From NCBI GenBank assembly GCA_031269135.1, contig JAISZP010000150.1:1-5225 (forward strand): a DNA stretch of 5,225 nt, read 5' to 3'. Each line of letters begins with the position of its first letter. Positions within the stretch are counted from its first letter, which is position 1. This document shows, piece after piece, positions 1 through 4,908 of the stretch. The stretch comes from Deltaproteobacteria bacterium. GTDB lineage: Bacteria > Desulfobacterota > Desulfarculia > Adiutricales > Adiutricaceae. Both the position numbers and the translations under genes were made by a program. Under the pieces are notes generated by a model. That model saw nothing but the letters and a program-made list of their open reading frames with translations, made no database searches and was not told the origin of the DNA.

Positions 1-279
1 CCAGGCGCCGTCGTCGCGGCCCATAGCTGCCTGGAAGGAGTTCAGAGCCGAAGCTCGCTGGAAGCAGCTCAGAGCCGAAGCTCCGAGCCAAAAGCGGCGG
101 CTAAAGAAACAATATCGCCAAAAGACGCTCCTAAAGACGCTCCTAAAGTCGCTCCTAAAGGCGCTCCTAAAGACGCTCCTAAAGGCGCTCCAAAAGGCGT
201 TCATGGCAGCGCATCGGGCTTAGGGAAAGCAAAAAAAGTCAAAGAGTCCCCAAAAAGCAGGACAGTCCCCAAAAAGTAA
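1..279 (+). CDS. Possible 3' end of a gene entering from the left: basic, repeat-rich C-terminal tail (frame uncertain)
   Basis: The frame starting at base 1 is open for 92 codons to TAA at 277-279, with no start inside the window. It reads as a disordered basic tail: a nine-residue repeat (LEGVQSRSS, then LEAAQSRSS), six tetrapeptides of the KDAP/KGAP/KVAP type, and a Lys-rich end (SPKSRTVPKK). Such tails are known on many nucleic-acid-binding proteins, but no domain is visible, so no function is assigned. A rival frame starting at base 2 is open to TAG at 221-223 and reads WKEFRAEAR, WKQLRAEAP, then LLKT/LLKS/LLKA repeats. Its repeat differences are more conservative (E/Q, F/L, T/S/A) and its third codon positions are the most GC-rich, as in the sure genes here. 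The DNA after 244 is itself a 19-base tandem repeat. Non-coding repeat DNA is a third possibility. The longer frame is reported only as the best single guess. Confidence 0.38.
   Translation, partial: PGAVVAAHSCLEGVQSRSSLEAAQSRSSEPKAAAKETISPKDAPKDAPKVAPKGAPKDAPKGAPKGVHGSASGLGKAKKVKESPKSRTVPKK
31..84. repeat. 27-base tandem repeat, two copies
   Basis: Copies at 31-57 and 58-84 differ at three positions and share the core cagagccgaagctc. The period is a multiple of three, so any open frame keeps its phase and gives a nine-residue repeat. The 10-mer gagccgaagc recurs at 2840-2849, in the intergenic region after trpS. Confidence 0.8.
121..200. repeat. 12-base tandem repeat array, six copies plus a degenerate seventh
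   Basis: Units of the form aaagNcgctcct start at 121, 133, 145, 157, 169 and 181, with a degraded copy from 193. The variable base N runs a, a, t, g, a, g. A period of 12 keeps the reading frame: in the frame from base 1 a unit encodes K-(D/V/G)-A-P, and in the frame from base 2 it encodes K-(T/S/A)-L-L. The third + frame has a TAA in each unit and is closed. Arrays of this kind change copy number by slippage, so the length may vary among strains. Confidence 0.9.
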
Positions 280-282
280 GAT
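245..282. repeat. 19-base tandem repeat, two copies
   Basis: The 13-mer agtccccaaaaag occurs at 245-257 and 264-276. With the less conserved bases that follow each copy, this gives two 19-base units. The period is not a multiple of three, which is unusual for a protein-coding repeat. It argues that coding may already have ended by about 223. Confidence 0.75.
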
Positions 283-313
283 AGTTTAAAAAGTTATGCG
301 TATTATTGTAAAA

Positions 314-339
314 GTCGATAAATATTCGACTGCGAATAT
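314..339 (+). other. Two overlapping, mutually exclusive small hairpins
   Basis: The arms gtcga (314-318) and tcgac (326-330) can pair. So can atattcg (322-328) and cgaatat (333-339), a perfect 7-base stem with a 4-base loop. Bases 326-328 are needed by both, so only one can form. No T-run follows, so this is not a standard terminator. The stems are AT-rich and may be chance or a DNA-level operator. Confidence 0.35.
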
Positions 340-375
340 AAAGCTCAGTTACAGCTGGTTTCATCCAAACTAAAC

Positions 376-390
376 AGGGCGACATGCCCT
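376..390 (+). other. Small GC-rich hairpin, agggc/gccct
   Basis: A perfect 5-base stem (376-380 with 386-390) encloses the loop gacat. No U-run follows it. It is one of the few stable elements in the leader, but it is short enough to occur by chance. Confidence 0.3.
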
Positions 391-518
391 CAACAATGGC
401 GAAATATTATTTGAAGCATGTCAAGCGCGTTGGAATTCGTTTCTTTTTCGTGTAATAATCTCTTCGTGTAATATTCAACGATAAAAGAAAGAAAGAAAAC
501 GGCAAAACTGCAAATTTC

Positions 519-538
519 AAAGCGTTCCGCCGCTTTTT
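519..538 (+). terminator. Weak terminator-like hairpin in the SIS gene leader
   Basis: The arms aaagcg (519-524) and cgcttt (531-536) form a 6-base stem with a 6-base loop, followed by two more T and then catttg. The stem has only three G/C pairs and the U-tract is short, so it is at best a weak terminator or attenuator. It lies 58 bases before the SIS start codon, downstream of most possible promoter positions. Confidence 0.25.
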
Positions 539-541
539 CAT

Positions 542-552
542 TTGACCGTCAA
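542..552. promoter_or_regulatory. Perfect short palindrome ttgac-c-gtcaa
   Basis: A 5-1-5 inverted repeat lies 41 bases before the SIS start codon. Its position and symmetry would suit an operator half-site pair, but 11 bases is short and no regulator is encoded nearby. The ttgacc part resembles a -35 box, but no -10 lies at 16-18 bases. Confidence 0.25.
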
Positions 553-582
553 TCTCTTCCGCTTAGGTTGAGTGTATCTTGC

Positions 583-587
583 GAGGA
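583..587 (+). promoter_or_regulatory. Ribosome binding site GAGGA that decides the SIS gene start
   Basis: GAGGA lies six bases before GTG 594, an ideal spacing. The alternative upstream start TTG 579 has only a distant AGG (565-567) before it, and an in-frame TAG at 564-566 blocks anything longer. The Shine-Dalgarno match therefore favours GTG 594. Confidence 0.7.
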
Positions 588-593
588 TTTTTC

Positions 594-1769
594 GTGCCCA
601 GGGCCTCTAAAAAGGATCAGTGTTTTTTCTTAAAAGAAGTTCAAGAACAACCAAAAGTATTATCCAATACCTTAGCTAGGTATATATCTCCAAACTTCCA
701 ATTGAAGCTCACCAAAGCGCCTTTAGACGATCAAAGCTTAAAAAGGATAAAGAGAATCTACATAACCGCTTGCGGCACCAGCTATCACGCCGCCTTGACG
801 GCCCGTTACATCATAGAGGAATTGGCTCAGCTGCCTACCGTCGTCGAGCCGGCTTCGGAGTGCGGACGGCACCATCTTTTGATAGACGACTCCACCTTGG
901 CGATCGCTGTTTCGCAGTCCGGTTGCAGCCGTGAGACTTTAACCGCTTTAGAGATGGCTAGCCGGCGCGGGGCTACGACCTTAGCCTTGGTGAATCAAAA
1001 TCCGTCGCCGCTGGCGCAGGCGGCGGACGGAAGTCTCATGACCTTAGCCGGTCAAGTTTTATCGAAATCTTCCACCAAGGCCTTCACTTCTCAGACTCTG
1101 GTTTTGTGGCTCATCGGCATGCGATTCGCCCAGAGTCGCGGTTTATTTAAAGACGGCTTTCGCCAAGAGCTTGACGATTTGACCCGTCTTCCGGAACTCG
1201 TCAGACACGCCTTAGGCGTGGACGATAAAACAGTAAGCTTAGCTAAATGGCTGCATGAGTTTTCGCATGCTTTCATATTGGCCAGCGGTCATCTTCTGCC
1301 GATGGCCTTCGAAGGCGCGTTAAAGCTCAAAGAGGTCGCCAAGCTTCACGTCGAGGGATACAGCGTAGGCGAATTCGGGCATGGCCCGTTGGCCTTGGTC
1401 AACGATCAGACGCCCATCATACTTATCGCCTTTAATGACGAGCCTACGACGAATAATCGAAAGTTGGCGCTGGCCTGCAAGTCCAGAGGCGCTCCGCTGC
1501 TTTTGATTTCCGAAGACGGACCTCGTAAAGATCAGAGCTTGGCCGACTTGGCTGACGCCTTTCTCCCTCTCCCCCAAGCCCCTTTTCGCCAAAGACCTTT
1601 AATAGGGGTGATCCCGTTGCAGCTTTTGGCCTACAATCTTGGACGCCTTAAAGGCTTAAACATCGACGACCCCGGCGGAATATTAGACAGGCAAGAAATA
1701 ATCATCAGCGAACCGGAGAACAATGTCGCGACCCTGGTTCGGAATCCAGCCGCTTTGAGCGGTAGATAG
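594..1769 (+). CDS. Double-SIS-domain sugar-phosphate isomerase/deaminase, GlmS isomerase-half homologue without the glutaminase domain
   Basis: This 391-residue cytoplasmic protein (GTG start, GAGGA six bases before) aligns with the isomerase half of glucosamine-6-phosphate synthase (GlmS, about 609 residues) and lacks the N-terminal glutaminase. SIS domain 1 covers about 45-185, with CGTSYH (60-65), SQSG (107-110) and STKAFT (160-165). SIS domain 2 covers about 205-355, with EGALKLKE (240-247) and GEFGHGPLAL (258-267). E247 and H263 match E. coli Glu488 and His504, used in isomerisation and ring opening. The Schiff-base lysine (Lys603) falls on D365 in the same C-terminal alignment, and a tail of about 26 residues follows. 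By family (COG2222-like AgaS, NagB-II, FrlB, GlmS) it should act on an amino- or keto-sugar phosphate, as a deaminase, an isomerase or an ammonia-dependent synthase. The substrate cannot be read from the sequence. trpS follows after 17 bases, so the two are probably co-transcribed. Confidence 0.9.
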   Translation: MPRASKKDQCFFLKEVQEQPKVLSNTLARYISPNFQLKLTKAPLDDQSLKRIKRIYITACGTSYHAALTARYIIEELAQLPTVVEPASECGRHHLLIDDSTLAIAVSQSGCSRETLTALEMASRRGATTLALVNQNPSPLAQAADGSLMTLAGQVLSKSSTKAFTSQTLVLWLIGMRFAQSRGLFKDGFRQELDDLTRLPELVRHALGVDDKTVSLAKWLHEFSHAFILASGHLLPMAFEGALKLKEVAKLHVEGYSVGEFGHGPLALVNDQTPIILIAFNDEPTTNNRKLALACKSRGAPLLLISEDGPRKDQSLADLADAFLPLPQAPFRQRPLIGVIPLQLLAYNLGRLKGLNIDDPGGILDRQEIIISEPENNVATLVRNPAALSGR

Positions 1770-1786
1770 CTTCAAGTGAGGCGGTT

Positions 1787-2752
1787 ATGAGAGTTCTCTC
1801 TGGAATTCAACCTTCTGGGAGTTTACATATCGGAAATTTCTTCGGCATGATGAGGTCCATGATAAGATGGCAAGAAAGCAGCGAGCTGTTTTGCTTCATA
1901 GTGAACCTTCATGCCCTGACCTCGGTGACCGACGGCCCTCTTTTAGCCAAAAACACCCTGGACGCCGCCATGGACTTTTTGGCTCTCGGCTTGAATCCCG
2001 ACAAGTGCCGTTTTTGGGTGCAGGGGGATGTGCCTGAGCATGCCGAGCTTACGTGGGTTCTTCACAACCACACCTCAATGGGGCTTTTGGAGAGAAGTCA
2101 CTCTTACAAAGACAAACTGGCCAAAAACTTCACCCCCAACCACGGCCTATTCGCTTATCCGGTCCTAATGGCCGCCGATATCTTGCTTTATCAAGCCGAG
2201 CTAGTGCCGGTAGGCAAAGACCAAAAACAACATTTGGAGATCACCAGAGACATCGCCGGGAGTTTCAATCACCTCTACGGCGAGGTCTTCGTTCTCCCGG
2301 AACCCGGCATCGACGAAAAACTTGCGACCATTCCCGGAATAGACGGCCAGAAGATGAGCAAGAGTTACGGCAACGCCATCGACATCTTTTTGACCCAGCA
2401 AGAACTCAAAAAGAGAGTGATGTCCATCGTCACGGACGCCAAAGCCGTCAGCGACGTTAAAGACCCTGATGCCTGCAATCTGTTCGCCATTTACAGTTTG
2501 TTCGTAGATGAGGAAAAATTGAGCGATTTGCGGGAGCGCTACCTAAAGCCCGGCCTTAAATATTCGGAAGTCAAAAAAGAGTTGGTGGAGATTATTTGGA
2601 ACTACTTCGCCCCTTATAGAGAAAAGCGCGAGGAATTGACCAAGCGTCCGGACGATGTGAGAGACATTCTAAAATCCGGCGCCGAAAAGGCGAGACAGGT
2701 GGCTGGAGTCACGATGGATTTGGTGAGGCGGAAGGTGGGGCTGAACTATTAA
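1787..2752 (+). CDS. trpS: Tryptophan--tRNA ligase (tryptophanyl-tRNA synthetase)
   Basis: This class I aminoacyl-tRNA synthetase charges tRNA-Trp with tryptophan using ATP, in the cytoplasm. The 321 residues are close to the usual bacterial length (about 325-340), and no part is missing. The Rossmann-fold signature HIGN is at 14-17, after SGIQPSG. The segment YPVLMAADILLY (124-135) contains the Asp that recognises the indole nitrogen in characterised TrpRS (D131 here). PVGKDQKQHLE (141-151) and the second ATP loop KMSKS (189-193) follow in the expected order. The C-terminal helical anticodon-binding part runs from about 200 to the end. The start is ATG with GAGG (1778-1781) five bases before it. 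The gene lies 17 bases after the SIS gene and no promoter is evident in the gap, so it probably depends on upstream transcription. A + strand reading frame inside it (2053-2460) is a shadow. Confidence 0.97.
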   Translation: MRVLSGIQPSGSLHIGNFFGMMRSMIRWQESSELFCFIVNLHALTSVTDGPLLAKNTLDAAMDFLALGLNPDKCRFWVQGDVPEHAELTWVLHNHTSMGLLERSHSYKDKLAKNFTPNHGLFAYPVLMAADILLYQAELVPVGKDQKQHLEITRDIAGSFNHLYGEVFVLPEPGIDEKLATIPGIDGQKMSKSYGNAIDIFLTQQELKKRVMSIVTDAKAVSDVKDPDACNLFAIYSLFVDEEKLSDLRERYLKPGLKYSEVKKELVEIIWNYFAPYREKREELTKRPDDVRDILKSGAEKARQVAGVTMDLVRRKVGLNY

Positions 2753-2933
2753 ATAGCCTGGTCGTCTCAAGAAAAGCCAAGGGCAGGCTGTCGCCTGAAC
2801 AATCGCCTGAACAATCATTCGATTGCTTGAAGAAAGATTGAGCCGAAGCGCGATTGAAGCGCGTCGCGGCCTTGATTATTTGCTAAACTGGATGATTTGG
2901 CGATACTTGACGAATCGACAAAACTTGACGATT
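2753..2933. other. Non-coding spacer between the converging operons
   Basis: No convincing gene is seen. The stretch contains short direct repeats: tcgcctgaacaa twice in tandem (2791-2814), gaagcgcg at 2845 and 2856, and acttgacga at 2905-2913 and 2923-2931. It also has a 5-base hairpin caatc/gattg (2812-2825). None is followed by a T-run on the + strand, so I see no strong terminator dedicated to trpS. Confidence 0.6.
2791..2814. repeat. 12-base tandem repeat, two exact copies
   Basis: The unit tcgcctgaacaa is repeated exactly at 2791-2802 and 2803-2814. It is a small intergenic duplication just after trpS, with the same period as the array at 121-200 but an unrelated sequence. Confidence 0.75.
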
Positions 2934-2970
2934 AAAAAAAGATCCCTCAGGAATATATCCTAAGGGATCT
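2934..2970 (-). terminator. Strong Rho-independent terminator of the minus-strand lipoprotein-OmpA genes
   Basis: Arms 2940-2947 (agatccct) and 2963-2970 (agggatct) form eight pairs. One c/a mismatch follows, then four more pairs (2949-2952 with 2958-2961) around the loop atata. The run of A at 2934-2939 is a U-tract immediately after the stem on the minus strand, 32 bases past the OmpA-gene stop. On the + strand the A-run precedes the stem and only a mixed atatcag follows, so it should terminate trpS transcripts poorly. Confidence 0.9.
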
Positions 2971-3002
2971 ATATCAGCTGCTTAAGCGACTGCAAGATAG
3001 CT

Positions 3003-4112
3003 TTATTCCAAAACAGGATCCTGGTAGACGTAGGGAGCGTTAGGCGCTCCGCCGACATTTTGGGGCGCTGCGCCCGGAGAAGTCGGCGGCGCAGGGGGCT
3101 GGTATGTCGAGATTGGAGCAACCCCTCTGGGATCTTGAGTCACGTGGATTTCCACCCGGCGGTTTCTGGCTCGGCCTGCCGAGGTCGAGTTGGTGTCTAT
3201 CGGCTGAGATTCCCCCATCGAGTCTTCCGACAGTCTTGAAGATTCGACCCCATTTTTCACCAGCACTTGTTTGACGGCGGCGGCTCGTCTTAACCCTAAG
3301 CCGTAGTTGTATTCGTCGGTGCCGATGGCGTCGGCGTGACCCACTAAACTTACGTAAATGCCGGGGTTATTGACCAGCACTTTCGCCGCTTGCTCGATGT
3401 AAGGCAAAAACTCTCTTTTAATGATCGCCTTGTCGAAGTCGAAGAAGGTGGCGTAGGCCACTATCCAGCAGCCGCGATCGTCCACCGGAGCGCCTAGCGG
3501 GGTGCCGGGGCATTGATCCAAATGATCGGGGACGCCGTCTTGGTCTTCGTCGTTTACGGACGGACGTTTGCAAGAGCGGGAGTCAAGCAGGCGTATGAGA
3601 TCGGTTTGGCTGACCATTATGGCCCAATCTTTGGCGGTGCGGCCTTTAAAGTCGCGGGCCTGGCAACTAGCCCCGTTGTTCAACAAGATTTTGGCGATTT
3701 CGTATCTGCCGGCCCAAGCCGCCCAGTGCAGAGCGGTGGCGGCATATTCGTCGGGAGCGTTGACTCGGGCCCCGGCTCTCAACAAAAGGTTGACGGCGTC
3801 TTTGTTGTCGAGGTAGACGGCCCAGGTCAGCAGAGGCCAACCGGCGGTGCTGAAGGGTTGAGTCAGGATTTGAGGTTTTACTGTGAAGATTTCCTCTGGC
3901 TTGAGTCCCAATCTCGACAAACTTGCGTTAGGATCCGCCCCTTGGTCCCGCAGAGCGGCCATAGCGGAGGTGTCGCCCTGGGCCAGAGCGAAGAAAAGGC
4001 CCTGATCAGCAACTAGTTGCTGGGCGACTCTCACCTCAGGGTCCACGCCCTGCGCTTGAGCCGGGATACACAAGGCAAGAAGCATGACCATAGCGGAGAG
4101 GATTCTTCTCAT
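3003..4112 (-). CDS. Exported ankyrin-repeat / TSP3-linker / OmpA-domain peptidoglycan-binding protein
   Basis: This 369-residue periplasmic protein starts at ATG 4112, with GGAG seven bases upstream. The start gives a clean signal peptide: MRR, a hydrophobic core, and cleavage after AQA (18-20). Ankyrin repeats fill about 35-180, the clearest being WPLLTWAVYLDNKDAVNLLL (92-111) and TALHWAAWAGRYEIAKILL (126-144). An Asp-rich thrombospondin type 3-like Ca-binding linker (DEDQDGVPDHLDQCPG, 188-203) follows. The OmpA C-terminal domain is at about 217-324: FFDFDKAII, GHADAIGTDEYN, a GLGLRRAAAV helix and NRRVEIHV. D261 in the GHAD segment is conserved, and R276 sits where the family Arg that binds diaminopimelate of peptidoglycan is expected. 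A Pro/Ala-rich tail (325-369) ends the protein. There is no outer-membrane beta-barrel, so it is not a porin. It probably anchors the ankyrin module to the cell wall, but the ankyrin partner is unknown. It lies 83 bases after the lipoprotein gene and probably shares its transcript. Confidence 0.92.
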   Translation of the reverse strand: MRRILSAMVMLLALCIPAQAQGVDPEVRVAQQLVADQGLFFALAQGDTSAMAALRDQGADPNASLSRLGLKPEEIFTVKPQILTQPFSTAGWPLLTWAVYLDNKDAVNLLLRAGARVNAPDEYAATALHWAAWAGRYEIAKILLNNGASCQARDFKGRTAKDWAIMVSQTDLIRLLDSRSCKRPSVNDEDQDGVPDHLDQCPGTPLGAPVDDRGCWIVAYATFFDFDKAIIKREFLPYIEQAAKVLVNNPGIYVSLVGHADAIGTDEYNYGLGLRRAAAVKQVLVKNGVESSRLSEDSMGESQPIDTNSTSAGRARNRRVEIHVTQDPRGVAPISTYQPPAPPTSPGAAPQNVGGAPNAPYVYQDPVLE

Positions 4113-4119
4113 AAACAGA

Positions 4120-4123
4120 CTCC
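4120..4123 (-). promoter_or_regulatory. Ribosome binding site GGAG fixing the OmpA-gene start at ATG 4112
   Basis: On the minus strand GGAG is separated by seven bases from ATG 4112. The frame can be extended to GTG 4145, but that start lacks a Shine-Dalgarno site and would put eleven residues (MRRAPIFRSLF) before the natural signal peptide. Confidence 0.75.
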
Positions 4124-4172
4124 GAAAAATAGGTGCTCGTCTCACTGAGGAAGCGACTAACTATTTATTTTT

Positions 4173-4194
4173 AGCGAGCCCAAAAGGCTCCGCT
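4173..4194 (-). other. Intergenic hairpin directly after the lipoprotein stop codon
   Basis: The arms gagcc (4176-4180) and ggctc (4186-4190) pair around a 5-base loop, extended by agc (4173-4175) with gct (4192-4194) across one bulged base. On the minus strand it begins one base past the lipoprotein TAA. It is followed by an A-rich run (complement of 4161-4172), not a U-tract, so it is not a standard terminator. A partial attenuator or 3'-end-stabilising structure that lowers OmpA-gene expression relative to the lipoprotein is possible. On the + strand a short TTTT follows, but no + strand gene needs it. Confidence 0.4.
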
Positions 4195-4195
4195 T

Positions 4196-4873
4196 TTAGC
4201 GAAATTCGACTATCAGTCTTGGTTCGGCGGCCAGCACGCTGACGGACGTCAATTCAGACTCGGAGCGACCGCAAGGCAGCGATAACTCGAATGAGACTGA
4301 ATTGCGACGCTCGATGACGGCTCGGGCGGCAATCGCCGTGACGTCGAAGGTGACCCAACCTGGCTGAGTTGCTGGAGTGGTCCTGTTTGCGCCTACGCTC
4401 TGAAGTTGATCGCCGATCGACAGGCGTCCTCTAAGCTGAGCGTTGTCGATAAGAAATGGAATATTGTTTCTGACGTGAACGGCCAGCACCGCCTTCTGAA
4501 CTATGGCCACATCAGGATACCGCGACAGGTCGAAGTTCATTTGAACCGTCGTCGAATGACCTGGAACCCCGCTGTATTCGCAGTTCGCCGCATCAGGGGT
4601 GAGGTTGGCGCAACCCAATAAAACAGTCTGCATATTTCTTAGGCGATGGGAGTTTAAAGGAGCTTCTATCCAGGCTGCCAGGTCGAAAGGCGTGATGGCT
4701 ATCTGACAGTTGCTGGGAGATAAGGGGGAGTAGATGCCATGAAGGCCTCCTAAGGAAACCCTTGGAGAGGAGCAGGGGGCTATCATCGCAGGGGTATGAG
4801 GGGCCGGTGCGGAACAACTTGCCAAAAGTAGAACAGCCGCCCCCATCAAAGCCAACGATAAATAAGCTCTCAT
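4196..4873 (-). CDS. Putative outer-membrane lipoprotein with a DNRLRE-like beta-sandwich domain (tentative)
   Basis: The 225-residue product begins with a lipoprotein signal: MRAYLSLALMGAAVLLLASC, lipobox L17-A-S-C20. The residue after the lipid Cys is Ser, not Asp, so sorting to the outer membrane is expected. The mature part has segments suggesting a beta-sandwich: VQMNFDLSRYP (110-120), AVLAVHVRN (128-136), GWVTFDVTAIAARAV (172-186), NSVSFELSLP (191-200) and EPRLIVEF (217-224). This order (an FDLS strand, then W-V-x-FDVT, then a P-x-L-I-V-x-F end) recalls DNRLRE/CBM96-type domains of surface proteins. That is pattern recognition only, and no activity is claimed. Five further Cys (34, 56, 88, 98, 201) could form disulfides. 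ATG 4873 is chosen over GTG 4882 because GGTGA lies five bases before it and the promoter would leave GTG only a very short leader. It is the first gene of the minus-strand unit, followed by the OmpA-domain gene. Confidence 0.82.
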   Translation of the reverse strand: MRAYLSLALMGAAVLLLASCSAPAPHTPAMIAPCSSPRVSLGGLHGIYSPLSPSNCQIAITPFDLAAWIEAPLNSHRLRNMQTVLLGCANLTPDAANCEYSGVPGHSTTVQMNFDLSRYPDVAIVQKAVLAVHVRNNIPFLIDNAQLRGRLSIGDQLQSVGANRTTPATQPGWVTFDVTAIAARAVIERRNSVSFELSLPCGRSESELTSVSVLAAEPRLIVEFR

Positions 4874-4893
4874 AATTTTCACCCGGCAAAATT

Positions 4894-4908
4894 CCGCTTA
4901 TAGAGCGG
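4894..4908. promoter_or_regulatory. Inverted repeat enclosing the -10 box, possible operator
   Basis: The arms ccgct (4894-4898) and agcgg (4904-4908) flank five bases, so the -10 hexamer (4897-4902) sits inside the palindrome. A repressor binding here would block RNA polymerase. At five bases per arm it could also be chance. Confidence 0.35.

Larger units (their letters stand above)
280..593. other. Gene-free leader region upstream of the SIS-domain gene
   Basis: This AT-rich stretch separates the left-edge open frame from the SIS gene. It holds small hairpins (listed separately), an 11-base direct repeat ttcgtgtaata at 447-457 and 463-473 (16-base period), a short A/G-rich run at 483-499, and a 5-1-5 palindrome at 542-552. 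A -35/-10 pair can be forced at TTGGAA 430-435 and TAATAA 453-458 with 17-base spacing, but the -10 matches only three of six consensus bases, so I do not call it. The promoter of the SIS-trpS operon should lie here or further upstream. No RNA family is recognised. Confidence 0.6.

Noticed and set aside
296..373. 25-codon reading frame starting MRIIVKVDKY
   Set aside because: No ribosome binding site, no recognisable motif, and a length expected by chance in AT-rich intergenic DNA.
384..455. 23-codon basic reading frame (MPSTMAKYYLKHVKRVGIRF...)
   Set aside because: The only Shine-Dalgarno-like bases (AGGG, four bases away) are part of a small hairpin, and there is no other coding support. 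It could be a leader peptide, but nothing shows it.
484..499. aaag tetranucleotide run as a phase-variation tract
   Set aside because: Only three clean copies, about 100 bases before the start codon and outside any reading frame.
280..593. glmS ribozyme or another riboswitch in the leader of the GlmS-like gene
   Set aside because: None of the conserved glmS ribozyme core could be recognised, and no T-box or other known riboswitch consensus is visible. A covariance-model scan would settle it.
579..593. TTG 579 as the start of the SIS-domain gene
   Set aside because: It lacks a good ribosome binding site, and its first codons overlap the GAGGA that serves GTG 594.
2053..2460. 135-codon + strand reading frame inside trpS
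   Set aside because: An Arg-rich shadow frame of a fully conserved synthetase gene, with no ribosome binding site.
3513..4016. 167-codon + strand reading frame opposite the OmpA-domain gene
   Set aside because: It lies entirely antisense to a gene with clear domains, has low-complexity Gly/Val/Ala composition and shows no motif.
4113..4145. GTG 4145 as the OmpA-gene start
   Set aside because: No Shine-Dalgarno site precedes it, and it would place eleven extra residues before a normal signal peptide, while ATG 4112 has GGAG at ideal spacing.
4593..4889. 98-codon minus-strand frame overlapping the lipoprotein gene
   Set aside because: An alternative frame of the same DNA. The lipobox and beta-sandwich-like segments are in the other frame, and its start is upstream of the likely leader's usable Shine-Dalgarno.
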